Shown here piece by piece: positions 45,107 through 55,390 of a stretch of 64,000 nucleotides of DNA (position 1 is its first letter; each line of letters opens with the position of its first letter). Origin of the DNA: an uncultured Clostridia bacterium (GTDB lineage Bacteria; Bacillota; Clostridia; TANB77; CAG-508); assembly GCA_947623865.1 (NCBI GenBank), contig CANQIC010000001.1, positions 1-64,000 on the forward strand. The letters run 5' to 3'. Under the pieces are notes generated by a model that ran no database searches, was not told where the DNA came from, and saw nothing but the letters and a program-made list of their open reading frames with translations. The position numbers and the translations under genes were made by a program.

Positions 45107-46301
45107 AAAACTAATAAGAAGTTTATTATATATATATAGATATGCGAGATATAGGATTAGAGGAATAGGTAAGACCGTAGATAGTCATATGATTTTGTTT
45201 AGTACTTTCAACGGAAAAGCATATTCTGATAGTCCTAAAGCTATGTATAAATATATGAAAGAAAATAGTGAATATAAAGAATATAAATTTATTTGGGCTT
45301 TTAAAGAACCAGAAAAATATAAATATTTAGAAGAAAACAAAAACACTAAAGTAATTAAACAAGGAACTAGAGAATATGAACAGTATCTATCAAGATCTAA
45401 ATATTGGATTTTTAACTATAGGGCTGCAGACCATCAATATCCAAAGAAAAATCAAATTTTCTTACAATGTTGGCATGGAACCCCACTAAAAAGATTAGGC
45501 TATGATTTAGATAATCCAGATAATGTTCTAAACACAAAAAAAGAAATAAGATATAAATATAAAACAGACGCAAAAAAATTCAAATATCTGTTATCACCTT
45601 CTAAATTTGCAACAGAAAAATTTATATCAGCATGGAATCTAAAAAAAGTAAAGAAAGAAGATTGCGTAATAGAAGAAGGATATCCTAGAAATGACTTTTT
45701 GAGTAATTATACTGATGATGACATAAAAGAAATAAAGGAAAATCTAGGTATAAATAAAACAAATAAAAAAATAATATTATATGCTCCAACTTGGAGAGAT
45801 AATCAGCATCAGTCAGGCATTGGATATACATATAAAACGGAAGTGGATTTTGATATGTTACAGAAAAAATTAGGACAAGACTATATAATATTATTTAGAG
45901 CTCATTACTTAGTAGCAAATGAATTTGATTTCAAAAAATACGAAGGTTTCATATATGATGTTTCTAAAACAGATGATATTAATAAACTATATGTAGTGTC
46001 TGATATATTAATAACAGATTATTCCAGTGTATTTTTTGATTATTCTAACTTAAAAAGGCCAATTATTTATTATATGTATGATTTAGATAAATATAAGGAT
46101 AACATGAGAGGCTTTTATATTGATTTAAATGAATTGCCAGGAAATATTGTTAAAACAGAAGAGGACTTAATAAAAGAAATAAAATATGTAAGTTCCGACT
46201 TTAAATATGATGATAAATATAAAAAATTTAACGATAAGTATAACTATTTAGATGATGGTAAGGCAAGTGAAAGAGTAGTAGAAAAAGTGATAGAAATATA
46301 A
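45051..46301 (+). CDS. TagB/TagF-like CDP-glycerol glycerophosphotransferase
   Basis: A 416-aa enzyme. FLQCWHGTPLKRLGYDLDNP is the catalytic WHG motif. YAPTWRDNQ, LFRAHYLV, and ILITDYSSVFFDYSNLKRPI are present, with DKYKDNMRGFY near the C-terminus. ATG 45051 is preferred because AAGGA lies eight bases before it. The C-terminal coding region is the parent of the pseudogene fragment at 49.9-50.07 kb. Confidence 0.9.
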   Translation: MKKLKIVLMNIAKKNLIFRKLIRSLLYIYRYARYRIRGIGKTVDSHMILFSTFNGKAYSDSPKAMYKYMKENSEYKEYKFIWAFKEPEKYKYLEENKNTKVIKQGTREYEQYLSRSKYWIFNYRAADHQYPKKNQIFLQCWHGTPLKRLGYDLDNPDNVLNTKKEIRYKYKTDAKKFKYLLSPSKFATEKFISAWNLKKVKKEDCVIEEGYPRNDFLSNYTDDDIKEIKENLGINKTNKKIILYAPTWRDNQHQSGIGYTYKTEVDFDMLQKKLGQDYIILFRAHYLVANEFDFKKYEGFIYDVSKTDDINKLYVVSDILITDYSSVFFDYSNLKRPIIYYMYDLDKYKDNMRGFYIDLNELPGNIVKTEEDLIKEIKYVSSDFKYDDKYKKFNDKYNYLDDGKASERVVEKVIEI

Positions 46302-46318
46302 AAAGGAGAATAAATCAA

Positions 46319-47839
46319 GTGAAATTTATAAAGAAATATAAAGAAATAATAATATATAGTATCTTATTAATGATATATGGAGTTTTTATATTGTTAAGAA
46401 GTCCTTTAAGCCCAGGATCAAAAATGTTAATGGGAACAGATTGTTCAGTATTTATATATATAGGACAAAGTATGGAAAAAGGATTAATACCATATAGAGA
46501 TATGTTTGACCATAAAGGAATTGTGTTATATTTTATAAATTTTATTGGAAATCATCTTTTTAATGGAACAATAGGTGTATGGTTAATAGAAGTTTTATTT
46601 ATTTGGATAGATTTCATAATTGTATGGAAGCTAGTAAAGCTATTTACTAAAAGTAATATGATTTCATTCTTTACAGTATTAATCAGTTTTTTGCCACTTA
46701 TGCAATATTTCTATTATGGTAATGGTAATAAAACAGAAGAGTTTGCATTACCTTTTATATTCATAATAGTATATGAATGTATAAAATATTTACAACAACG
46801 ACCCGAAAAATTGCAAAAGAAAATGTGGCTAATAAATGGAATCGCAAGTGCTATAATATTGTGGTTACAACCTAACTTAGCAATAGTAGATGTTATTTTT
46901 GTAGGGGCAATAGGAATATACATGTTATACAGAAAAGAATTTAAAGTTCTTATACAAAGTATTGTATGGTTCTGTATAGGGGTGTCAATCGTAACTTTAC
47001 CGATAGTAATATATCTTGTTGCAAACAATGCATTAAAACATTGTTTTAATAGTTACATAATATTTAATTTTAAATATACTGAAGCTGGAGGAACATCCTC
47101 AATCTTAGAAATTTTAATAAAAAACTGGTCAAGGACAATATTATCTTCAATTTCACTTATAGTATGTGTTTGGGGATTATTAAAAACTAATAAAAAAGAT
47201 AATGAGTTTTTGATATTAATCGTAAGTATCATCTTCTTATTATCAAGCTATTTAATTTTCGCAATAGCTGGAAGAAATCTACCGTATTATGGAATAATTT
47301 GTATACCTGCATTTATATATCCAACATATTATGCTTTAAATTATATATTAAAAGATAAAAAGCAAGATATAATAACATTTGCACTTACTCTAATTGTTAT
47401 TTTAGTTGCTTTTTGTGGAGATACTAGCAAATTAATAAATTGTGTAATTGAAGCGCATACAAAAGATGTAGAAAAATATGACGATGAAATTATTGCACAA
47501 TACATCCAAGAGAGAACAGATGAAGATGATGAAGTAATAGCTTTAGGAACTAGAACAAGAATAAATTTATTATCAGGAAGGAGAACTTCAGCAAAATATT
47601 TTTATCAACTACCAATAGCTGATATAGATGAAAATATAGCAAAACAATTTTTAAAATGGCTAAAAAAGACAGAACCACAAATTATGGTATGTTATATAGA
47701 AAAACCAACGAAAAAAGAGGATGAAACATATTTTACAAAACAATTATATAAATACTTAAATAAAATGGTAAAACAGGAAAAATATACAGCAAATAAGAAT
47801 TTAGTTAGAAATGTAACTATATATGAGAAAGTAAATTAG
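46319..47839 (+). CDS. Polytopic GT-C-like glycosyltransferase
   Basis: A 506-aa protein with about eleven spans and a soluble C-terminal ~100 residues. MGTDCSVFIYIGQSMEKGLI and PYRDMFDHKGIVLYFINFIG (near residues 37-75) are the acidic first-loop signature of the ArnT/PMT-like GT-C superfamily. GTG start behind AAAGGAG. It precedes a GT2 gene that could make its polyprenyl-phosphate donor. Confidence 0.75.
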   Translation: MKFIKKYKEIIIYSILLMIYGVFILLRSPLSPGSKMLMGTDCSVFIYIGQSMEKGLIPYRDMFDHKGIVLYFINFIGNHLFNGTIGVWLIEVLFIWIDFIIVWKLVKLFTKSNMISFFTVLISFLPLMQYFYYGNGNKTEEFALPFIFIIVYECIKYLQQRPEKLQKKMWLINGIASAIILWLQPNLAIVDVIFVGAIGIYMLYRKEFKVLIQSIVWFCIGVSIVTLPIVIYLVANNALKHCFNSYIIFNFKYTEAGGTSSILEILIKNWSRTILSSISLIVCVWGLLKTNKKDNEFLILIVSIIFLLSSYLIFAIAGRNLPYYGIICIPAFIYPTYYALNYILKDKKQDIITFALTLIVILVAFCGDTSKLINCVIEAHTKDVEKYDDEIIAQYIQERTDEDDEVIALGTRTRINLLSGRRTSAKYFYQLPIADIDENIAKQFLKWLKKTEPQIMVCYIEKPTKKEDETYFTKQLYKYLNKMVKQEKYTANKNLVRNVTIYEKVN

Positions 47840-47852
47840 GAAGGAAAATAAA

Positions 47853-48608
47853 ATGGAAAAATTATTTATAGTAATACCAGCATATAATGAAGAGGACAAT
47901 ATTGAGAGTGTAGCAAGAGAATGGCATGAAGTGATAGAGAAAACTAAGGGGGAAGATTCTAAGTTAGTTATTATTGATGATGGTAGTAAAGATAATACAT
48001 ATAAAAAATTATTAGAATTAAAAACGGAATTAAAATATTTAGAGCCAATAACAAAGCCAAATAGTGGACACGGAGCTACAGTTCTATATGGTTATAGATA
48101 TGCTTTAGAAAATGGAGCAGATTATATATTTCAAACTGATTCAGATGGACAAACACTACCTTCAGAATTTTGGCAATTTTGGGATAATAGAGATGAGTAT
48201 TCAGCTATAATAGGGCATAGAAACCATAGAGAAGACGGATTTTCAAGAATAATAGTTACAAAAACATTAAAATTTGTTTTATATTGTGTATTTGGACTTA
48301 AAATAACTGATGCAAATACACCATTTAGGCTAATAAGTAGAGATGTATTAAATAAATATATTAATCAAATTCCAAAAGATTTCAATTTATCTAATGTTAT
48401 GCTTACAGTATTATTATTAAGTGGAAAAGAAAATGTTAAATTTATACCAATAACATTTAGGCCAAGACAAGGTGGCGTAAATTCGATAAACTTAAGAAAA
48501 ATTACAAAAATTGGTATACAAGCAGTAAAAGATTTTAGAGTTATAAAAAAAGAGATGAAGAAAAATACAAAAAAAGGAGACGAAGAAAAAGAGAAAATGG
48601 GAGGGTAA
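47853..48608 (+). CDS. Family 2 glycosyltransferase, polyprenyl-phosphate type
   Basis: A 251-aa GT2. LFIVIPAYNEEDNIESVARE, LVIIDDGSKDNTYKKLLEL, KPNSGHGATVLYGYRYALE, the FQTDSDGQTLPSEF donor/metal site, and RPRQGGVNSINLRK. The charged C-terminus (KKNTKKGDEEKEKMGG) is unlike its paralogues. It lies between a GT-C protein and UGM. Confidence 0.88.
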   Translation: MEKLFIVIPAYNEEDNIESVAREWHEVIEKTKGEDSKLVIIDDGSKDNTYKKLLELKTELKYLEPITKPNSGHGATVLYGYRYALENGADYIFQTDSDGQTLPSEFWQFWDNRDEYSAIIGHRNHREDGFSRIIVTKTLKFVLYCVFGLKITDANTPFRLISRDVLNKYINQIPKDFNLSNVMLTVLLLSGKENVKFIPITFRPRQGGVNSINLRKITKIGIQAVKDFRVIKKEMKKNTKKGDEEKEKMGG

Positions 48609-48611
48609 ATA

Positions 48612-49716
48612 GTGGATAAATATGATTATTTAATAGTAGGCAGTGGGCTATTTGGAGCTATATTTGCATATGAAGCTAATAAAAAAGGTAAAAAATGCTT
48701 AGTAATAGACAAACGTTCACATATAGGGGGAAATATTTATACAGAGAATATAGAAGGAATAAATGTACATAAGTATGGAGCGCATATTTTTCATACAAAC
48801 AACAAGAAAGTATGGGAATATATAAATCAATTTGCAGAGTTTAATAGATATACTAATTCACCTATTGCGAAATATAAAGATGAGATTTATAATTTGCCAT
48901 TTAATATGAATACTTTTAATAAATTATGGAATATTTCTACGCCACAAGAAGCAAAAAACATAATAGAAAAAGAAAAACAAGAAGCAAAATATCTTAAACC
49001 AAAAAACTTAGAGGAACAAGCTATAAGCTTAGTAGGGAAAACTATATATGAAAAACTTGTAAAAGGATATACTGAAAAGCAATGGGGAAGAAAAGCTACT
49101 GAATTACCATCATTTATTATTAAAAGATTACCAGTAAGATTTACATATGATAATAATTATTTTAATGATATGTATCAAGGAATACCTATAGGTGGATACA
49201 CTCGGAATAATTGAAAAGATGTTAGAAGAAATAGAAGTAAAGTTAAATTGTGATTTTTTTGACAACAGAAAAAAATATGAAAATATTGCAGAAAAAATTA
49301 TTTTTACAGGACAAATAGATAAGTATTATAATTATAAATTTGGTGAATTAGAATATAGAAGTTTAAAATTTGAAACAGATATACTAGATGAAGAGAACTA
49401 TCAGGGAAATGCGGTAGTTAATTACACAGAATATGAGATTCCATATACCAGAATTATAGAACATAAGCATTTTGAGTATGGTATGCAAAATAAAACAATT
49501 ATCACAAGAGAATATCCAGATAGTTGGAACAAAGGAAAAGAGCCATATTATCCTATAAATGATGATAAAAATAATAGTTTATATCAAAAATATAAGCAAT
49601 TATCAGAAAATGATAATAAAGTATTATTTGGAGGACGTTTAGGACAGTATAAGTATTATAATATGGATAAGATTATGGAGGAAGCTTTAGAATGTGTTAA
49701 TAAAGAAATATTATAA
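48612..49716 (+). CDS. glf: UDP-galactopyranose mutase, +1 frameshift at CGG
   Basis: A FAD enzyme that makes UDP-galactofuranose. Corrected length 367 aa. GTG start behind GGGAGGG. DYLIVGSGLFGAIFAYEA is the FAD-binding motif. HKYGAHIFHTNNKKVWEYI and KGYTEKQWGRKATELP are canonical. Then PIGGYT is followed in frame 0 by ACT CGG and premature termination. Skipping C49203 gives PIGGYTGIIEKMLEEIEVKL and a full C-terminus with EYPDSWNKGKEPYYPIN and LFGGRLGQYKYYNMD. Confidence 0.93.
49203..49206 (+). other. In-frame CGG-A +1 frameshift site in glf
   Basis: TAC ACT CGG A: skipping C49203 reads GGA and joins the two halves of the mutase. Confidence 0.88.
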
Positions 49717-49776
49717 GAGGTTGATATATTTACTAAAATAATGTAAAATTATATAGTTAAAGAAGGAATAATTAAT

Positions 49777-50072
49777 ATTAAAAGAATTTTGACATATGAA
49801 ACATTTGATATATTATGGACATATTAGATTGTTAAAAAGGGCTAAGGAATTATGAGATTATATCATAGTAGCATTATCTACTGATTAATTTAATGAAATA
49901 AAAGATAAAAAAGCTAACCACTTATATATGTATGATTTAGACAAATACAAAGATAACATGAGAGAGCTTTATATGGATTTAAATGAATTGGCAGAGAATA
50001 TTGTTCAAACATATAATTATTTAGATGATGGAAAGGAAGACATAAGAGTGATAAAACGTATACTTGAATGAT
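49777..50072 (+). pseudogene. Chimeric remnant: tagD 5' part joined to tagF-like 3' part
   Basis: Positions 49777-49915 resemble the first ~45 codons of the intact tagD at 54933 (shared ACATTTGATAT, TTATGGACATATTAGATT, AAAAGGGCTAAGGA) but carry in-frame stops TGA and TAA. Positions 49922-50072 resemble the C-terminal coding region of the TagF-like gene at 45051 (shared TATATGTATGATTTAGA, AAAGATAACATGAGAG, TTATTTAGATGATGG) with an internal deletion. No intact frame remains. It looks like debris of past recombination between duplicated wall genes. The rest of 49717-50185 holds nothing else recognised. Confidence 0.85.
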
Positions 50073-50185
50073 CTAGTAAGTAACTGATAAGATTGAATGG
50101 CTTAGAACAAAGTAAGAAGTATTGGTTAGACAATACAAAATTCTTTTTAATATTTTTATAAGAATAATAATGAGGTGTATTTTAC

Positions 50186-52672
50186 ATGAATAAGGACAAA
50201 TCAATATTAGCAAGATTGAAAAGAAAACTAAAAGAAATTGTAAAAAAAGCAAATAATAAATTTAAAGATATTTATTATATAAATAAATATTATAATAATA
50301 AAATAAAAGAAAATACTGTATTGATAGAATCAAAAAATGGAGAAGATATTGCAAGCAACATGTTTTATATCTTAAAAGAACTTAATTCTGAAAGGTATGT
50401 AAATTTAAAAATATATGTATCATCAAAAAAAAATAAAATAGAAGATTTTAACAAACTATTAAACAATTATAAAATGAACAATATAAAAATAGTAAAAAGG
50501 TTATCAGTTAAATATTTAGATATATTATCATCAGCTAAATATTTATTTAACGATACTTCATTTCCATCTTTATTTATAAAAAAAGAAGATCAAATTTATA
50601 CAAATACTTGGCATGGTACACCATTAAAATGTATGAGTAATGATGTTCCAAATAGAAGATATGCAATGGGAAATGTAAAGCGTAATTTTATGATGTGCGA
50701 TTATTTGGTTTATCCAAATGGTGAGATGGAAGAAAAGATGTTATCTGCATATTCTATGGAACAGTTATATACAGGAAAGATATTAAATGCAGGATATCCT
50801 AGAAATGCAATATTTTTTAATGAATATAGGTCAAAAGAATTAAAAAAAGAATTAAACTTAGATGATAAACAAGTAATTGTTTATATGCCTACATGGAGAG
50901 GATTAATGACCCAAAAAGCTAGGAATGAGCAATTTAGAGAGATAATAGAAAGATTAAGAATTTTGGATAAGAAGTTGAATGACAATCAGGTATTTCTAGT
51001 TAAAATGCATGTTTTAGTTCAAAAAGATTTGGATTTTTCAGCATTTAAACATATAAAAGCATTTCCTAAAGGATATGAAACTTATGATGTTTTAAATGTA
51101 GCTGATTGTTTAGTAACAGATTATTCAAGTGTATTTTTTGATTTTGCTAATAGTAAAAAGAAAATAATTTTATTTATATATGATAGAGAAGAATATATAT
51201 CTACAAGAGGACTTTATTATGATTTGGATGATTTACCTTTTCCAAAGGTAGAAACTGCTGAGGAATTAGCTGATGAAATTAACAAAGATAAAGAATATGA
51301 TGATGCAGAATTCCTTAAAAAATTTTGTACATATGATAATCCAGATGCAGATAGGAATTTAGTAAAGTTTATAATAAATGGAGAGAAATCAAATATTATA
51401 GAAAAAGAATCAGAAAAAAATGGAAAAAAAAATGTACTAATATATACGGGTTCATTAGCTCTAAATGGAATAACATCTGCTGCTATATCATTATTACAAA
51501 TAATTGATTTAGAAAAAGAAAATATTTTTCTAACATTTAGAGAAAAACCTTTAAAAAAGAATCCGTTGAAGTTAGAAAAATTTCCCAGAAAAGTTAATAT
51601 ATTTCCAATGATAGATAAATACAAATATTCAATTACGGAGACTATTGCTTGTTTGCTATATTATAGATTAAATATAACGAGCAAATGGATAAATAAAAAA
51701 TTAGATAGGTTATATAAAAGAGAAATAATTAGATTTTTTGGATTTGCAAAAATAGACAAAGCTATTCAATTTTTTGGATATGAAAAAAGAGTAATAGCAT
51801 TATTTCAAAGATTTGATGTCCCTAAAGCTATATTTGTACATAGTGATATGTATAAAGAAATAAAAACAAGAGGTAATCAGCATGCTTTAACTTTAAGAAG
51901 TGCATATCAAAATTATGACAAAGTGGTAAGTGTAACAGAATATGTAAGAGAATCTATAGCAAAAATAAGTAATAGAAAAGACAATATAATAGTAGTTAAC
52001 AATGCTCATAATTATAAACAAATACTTAAAAAAATGGATAAAAAAATAGAATTTGATGAACAAACAAAATCTAATGTTAGTGAAAATGTATTAAAGAAGA
52101 TATTAGAAAGAAATGATATAATTAAATTCATAAATATAGGCAGATTTTCTGTAGAAAAGGGACATAAAAGACTTATTAGTGCTTTTAATGAGTTTTATAA
52201 AGAGCATAAAAATGCATTTTTATTTATAATTGGAGGACTTGGTAAGCAATGGATAGAAACAAACGAATATATTAAAAACTTAGATTGCAAATATAATGTA
52301 ATATTAATAAGATATATAAGTAATCCATTTCCAATTTTAAAAAAATGTGATTTATTCATTCTATCATCTTTTTACGAAGCATTAGGATTAGTTGTTTTAG
52401 AGGCACAAACATGTGGAGTTCCAGTAATATCTGTAGATATTGAAGGACCTAGAGGATTTATGACTGAACGTGGAGGATATATTGTAGAAAACAGTGAAAA
52501 GGGAATTTTACAAGGTATGAATGATTTTATGGACGGAAAAGTCAAATTAATGAATTTTAATCCAGAAGAATATAACAAAAATATAAAAAAACAATATGAA
52601 AGAATATTTGAAGATATGGAAGGAGAAAAAAATGTTAAAAGCAGGGATAGTGACATTTGCAAGTGCCCATAA
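50186..52672 (+). CDS. Fusion: TagF-like phosphotransferase + GT4 glycosyltransferase
   Basis: An 828-aa protein. Residues about 1-400 are a CDP-glycerol glycerophosphotransferase-like domain (NTWHGTPLKCMSNDVPNRRY; YMPTWRGLM; LVTDYSSVFFDFANSKKKII). Residues about 410-815 are a GT4 (KNVLIYTGSLALNGITSAAI; FINIGRFSVEKGHKRLISAF; SSFYEALGLVVLEAQTCGVP with the donor-binding Glu-x7-Glu). Both halves look intact. It would add polyol-phosphate and sugar to one polymer. The next gene starts inside its last 41 bases. Confidence 0.88.
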   Translation: MNKDKSILARLKRKLKEIVKKANNKFKDIYYINKYYNNKIKENTVLIESKNGEDIASNMFYILKELNSERYVNLKIYVSSKKNKIEDFNKLLNNYKMNNIKIVKRLSVKYLDILSSAKYLFNDTSFPSLFIKKEDQIYTNTWHGTPLKCMSNDVPNRRYAMGNVKRNFMMCDYLVYPNGEMEEKMLSAYSMEQLYTGKILNAGYPRNAIFFNEYRSKELKKELNLDDKQVIVYMPTWRGLMTQKARNEQFREIIERLRILDKKLNDNQVFLVKMHVLVQKDLDFSAFKHIKAFPKGYETYDVLNVADCLVTDYSSVFFDFANSKKKIILFIYDREEYISTRGLYYDLDDLPFPKVETAEELADEINKDKEYDDAEFLKKFCTYDNPDADRNLVKFIINGEKSNIIEKESEKNGKKNVLIYTGSLALNGITSAAISLLQIIDLEKENIFLTFREKPLKKNPLKLEKFPRKVNIFPMIDKYKYSITETIACLLYYRLNITSKWINKKLDRLYKREIIRFFGFAKIDKAIQFFGYEKRVIALFQRFDVPKAIFVHSDMYKEIKTRGNQHALTLRSAYQNYDKVVSVTEYVRESIAKISNRKDNIIVVNNAHNYKQILKKMDKKIEFDEQTKSNVSENVLKKILERNDIIKFINIGRFSVEKGHKRLISAFNEFYKEHKNAFLFIIGGLGKQWIETNEYIKNLDCKYNVILIRYISNPFPILKKCDLFILSSFYEALGLVVLEAQTCGVPVISVDIEGPRGFMTERGGYIVENSEKGILQGMNDFMDGKVKLMNFNPEEYNKNIKKQYERIFEDMEGEKNVKSRDSDICKCP

Positions 52673-54911
52673 TTATGGTGCTCTTTTACAAGCATATGCA
52701 ATGCAAAGATATTTAGAGAATTTAGGGATAGAAGCACATATTATTAACTATAGGCCAAAAGAAATAGATAATGTTTATAAGCTATATAGAATAAAAAAAA
52801 CTAAAAATTTTCCTAAGAAAGTTATAATGAAAATATCCAAAGTAATAAAAATAGAAACTAAGGAAAAATGGAGAAAAGAAAAATATATAAATTTTGAAAG
52901 ATTTATAGACCATACACTAAAAACTACTAGACCATATAATAAACTTGGACAAATTCAGGCATCATATTTAGATTATGATATATTAATTGCGGGGTCAGAT
53001 CAAATATGGAATACAGATTTGACTAAAGGATTTAAGCCTGCATATTTTTTAGAGTTTGGGAAAAAAGATGCAATTAGAATAGCCTATGCAGCAAGTTTAG
53101 GAAGAAACGATATAGATAAAAAATATATATTATTTTATAAAAGATATTTGAAGAACTTTGATTATATTTCTGTTCGTGAAAAATCAATGATTTCTATTTT
53201 TAATGACTTGACAGATAAGGAAGTTGTTCAAGTATTAGATCCTACTTTATTATTAAATAAAAAAGATTATAATCAATTAAAAAAAGAATCAAAATATAAA
53301 GATAAGGAATATATATATGTACATTTTATAGGTAAAGATAGTAAATTAATAGAAATAGCAGATAAAGTTTCTACAGAATTGAATATACCTATACTACATA
53401 ACTTTGCCAATAAAATTTTCAAAAACGAATTAGATTATCATTATAATGAAAGCCCAGAAAAAATAATAGATGTAGTAAAAAATGCAAAAATGGTTATAAC
53501 AAATTCATTCCATTTAACAGTATTATCTATTATATATAATAAGAAATTTATAACAATACCTCATGCTAAAAGACCAGAAAGAATGAAAAATCTACTTGAG
53601 ATGTTAGATTTAGAAGATCATCTAATAGAAGATGTTAGAATTATGCCAGATCTAAAGGAGTTAGAAATAGATTATGATAAAGTAGAAAAAAAATTAGAAA
53701 ATGAACGAAAAAAATCAGTAGAATTTTTACAAAAAGCATTATTTAACAAAAAACCACAGAATATAGCTAATTATTTTACAGAAGGAGATAAATTTGATTG
53801 CTATGGTTGTGGTGTATGTGCTAGTATATGTCCTAAAAATGCAATAAGAATGGTAGAAGATGAAGAAGGATTTGTATATCCTAAGATAGATGCAGAAAAA
53901 TGTATTAATTGTAAACTATGCGAAAAAAAATGTATTTATAAAAATAATAGTTCAATGATATTAGAAAAATTCGACTCAAAAGTATATGCTGTTATAAATA
54001 AGGATAAATCTGTTATAAAGAACAGCACATCAGGAGGAGTTTTTACTGCGTTATATAAGAAAACAATATCTGAAAATGGATGTGTTGTAGGAGTTAAATA
54101 TAATGAAAATATGGAGCCTGTATATGATATGGCTTTTACGGAAAAAGAGTGTGAAAAATTTAGGGGGGCTAAATATGTAGCTGCAAAACTAGGAGATATT
54201 AAAGAAAAAACGAAAAATGAATTAGAAAGTGGGAAGTCAGTACTTTTTGTAGGAAATCCATGTCAAATTGTAGGATTAAAGAGATATTTAAATAAAGAGT
54301 ATGACAATTTATATTTAGTAGAAATTATTTGCCATGGGACACCAAGTTCAAAAGTATTTGCTCAATATATAAATGCAATAGAAAAGAAATATAAATTAAA
54401 TGTAATAAATTTTGAGTGTAGAAATAAAAAGACTGGTTGGCAAAAATCAAGTGTAAAAGTAACTTTTGAAGATGGGACAGAAAAATATGAACCAGTAAGA
54501 TATAATAATTTTACAAGAGCATTTCTAAACAAATATATTTCTAGACCTAGTTGCTATAATTGTGAATTTACAGGAGATAACAAACAAAGTGATATAACCA
54601 TAGGTGATTTTTGGGGAATTGATAATATAATACCTGGTATAAATAATGATACAGGGATTTCATTGTTAAAAATAAATAATAAAAAAGGTGAAGAGATATT
54701 TAGTAATATATCTAATCAAATAGAATTTTATAAATCTAATTACAAAGATGGATATAGAGCAAATCATAAATTTCCTATAGTACTAAATTTAAGAAGGATA
54801 AAATTGATGGAGGAAATAGATGATATGGATATGGACAAATTATTAAGCCAGTATAATCAATTTAAGAGTAAAAAGAATAAAAATAAAAAAATAAAGAAAA
54901 GATCAATTTAA
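52632..54911 (+). CDS. Fusion: polysaccharide pyruvyl transferase + ferredoxin/FrhB-like domain
   Basis: A 759-aa protein. Residues about 1-370 match polysaccharide pyruvyl transferases (TFASAHNYGALLQAYAMQRYL; AGSDQIWNTDLTKGFKPAYF; TNSFHLTVLSIIYNKKFITI). Residues about 385-440 hold two 4Fe-4S cysteine clusters (CYGCGVCASICPKNA and CINCKLCEKKC). The rest is like the beta subunit of coenzyme F420 hydrogenase (FrhB), with STSGGVFTALYKK, FVGNPCQIVGLKRYL and DITIGDFWGI. ATG 52632 is behind AAGGAG. In many organisms these are two neighbouring genes. The redox partner and chemistry are unknown. Confidence 0.88.
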   Translation: MLKAGIVTFASAHNYGALLQAYAMQRYLENLGIEAHIINYRPKEIDNVYKLYRIKKTKNFPKKVIMKISKVIKIETKEKWRKEKYINFERFIDHTLKTTRPYNKLGQIQASYLDYDILIAGSDQIWNTDLTKGFKPAYFLEFGKKDAIRIAYAASLGRNDIDKKYILFYKRYLKNFDYISVREKSMISIFNDLTDKEVVQVLDPTLLLNKKDYNQLKKESKYKDKEYIYVHFIGKDSKLIEIADKVSTELNIPILHNFANKIFKNELDYHYNESPEKIIDVVKNAKMVITNSFHLTVLSIIYNKKFITIPHAKRPERMKNLLEMLDLEDHLIEDVRIMPDLKELEIDYDKVEKKLENERKKSVEFLQKALFNKKPQNIANYFTEGDKFDCYGCGVCASICPKNAIRMVEDEEGFVYPKIDAEKCINCKLCEKKCIYKNNSSMILEKFDSKVYAVINKDKSVIKNSTSGGVFTALYKKTISENGCVVGVKYNENMEPVYDMAFTEKECEKFRGAKYVAAKLGDIKEKTKNELESGKSVLFVGNPCQIVGLKRYLNKEYDNLYLVEIICHGTPSSKVFAQYINAIEKKYKLNVINFECRNKKTGWQKSSVKVTFEDGTEKYEPVRYNNFTRAFLNKYISRPSCYNCEFTGDNKQSDITIGDFWGIDNIIPGINNDTGISLLKINNKKGEEIFSNISNQIEFYKSNYKDGYRANHKFPIVLNLRRIKLMEEIDDMDMDKLLSQYNQFKSKKNKNKKIKKRSI

Positions 54912-54932
54912 AATAAAATGGAGGATATAGAG

Positions 54933-55377
54933 ATGAGAAGAGTTTTAACATATGGAACATTTGATTTATTACATTATGGACATATTAGATTATTAAAAAG
55001 AGCTAAGGAGCTTGGAGATTACCTTATTGTGGCATTATCTACTGATGAATTTAATAAAATCAAAGGTAAAGCTGCATATCATAATTACGAAACTAGAAAA
55101 AAAATGCTTGAAGCAATAAGATATGTAGATCTAGTGATACCAGAAAATAATTGGGAACAAAAAATAGATGACATTAAGGAATATAAGGTAGATATAACAG
55201 TAATGCGGAGGAGACTGGGCAGGTAGTGATAAATTTGAGTATTTAAAAGATTATTGTGAATTAGTATATTTAGATAGAACAGAGGGAATATCAACTACTA
55301 AAATAAAAAAAGACTTAAAACTACAGATGCCAGTTAACGGAGTAAATCAAATACCAGAAACAAATAATAATAAATAA
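54933..55377 (+). CDS. tagD: Glycerol-3-phosphate cytidylyltransferase, +1 frameshift at CGG
   Basis: TagD makes CDP-glycerol, the donor for the TagB/TagF-like enzymes here. Corrected length 147 aa. Start ATG 54933 behind GGAGG. LTYGTFDLLHYGHIRLLKRA is the cytidylyltransferase signature with HxGH-like site. VALSTDEFNKIKG and YETRKKMLEAIRYVD follow. Then frame 0 reads ATG CGG and terminates at 55226. Skipping C55206 gives ITVMGGDWAGSDKFEYL, the active-site GDDW-like motif, then LDRTEGISTTKIKKDLK. All three catalytic regions exist only in the shifted product. Confidence 0.93.
55206..55209 (+). other. In-frame CGG-A +1 frameshift site in tagD
   Basis: GTA ATG CGG A: skipping C55206 reads GGA in the conserved MGGDW motif. 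Confidence 0.88.
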
Positions 55378-55390
55378 TAGGAGTGAAAAA

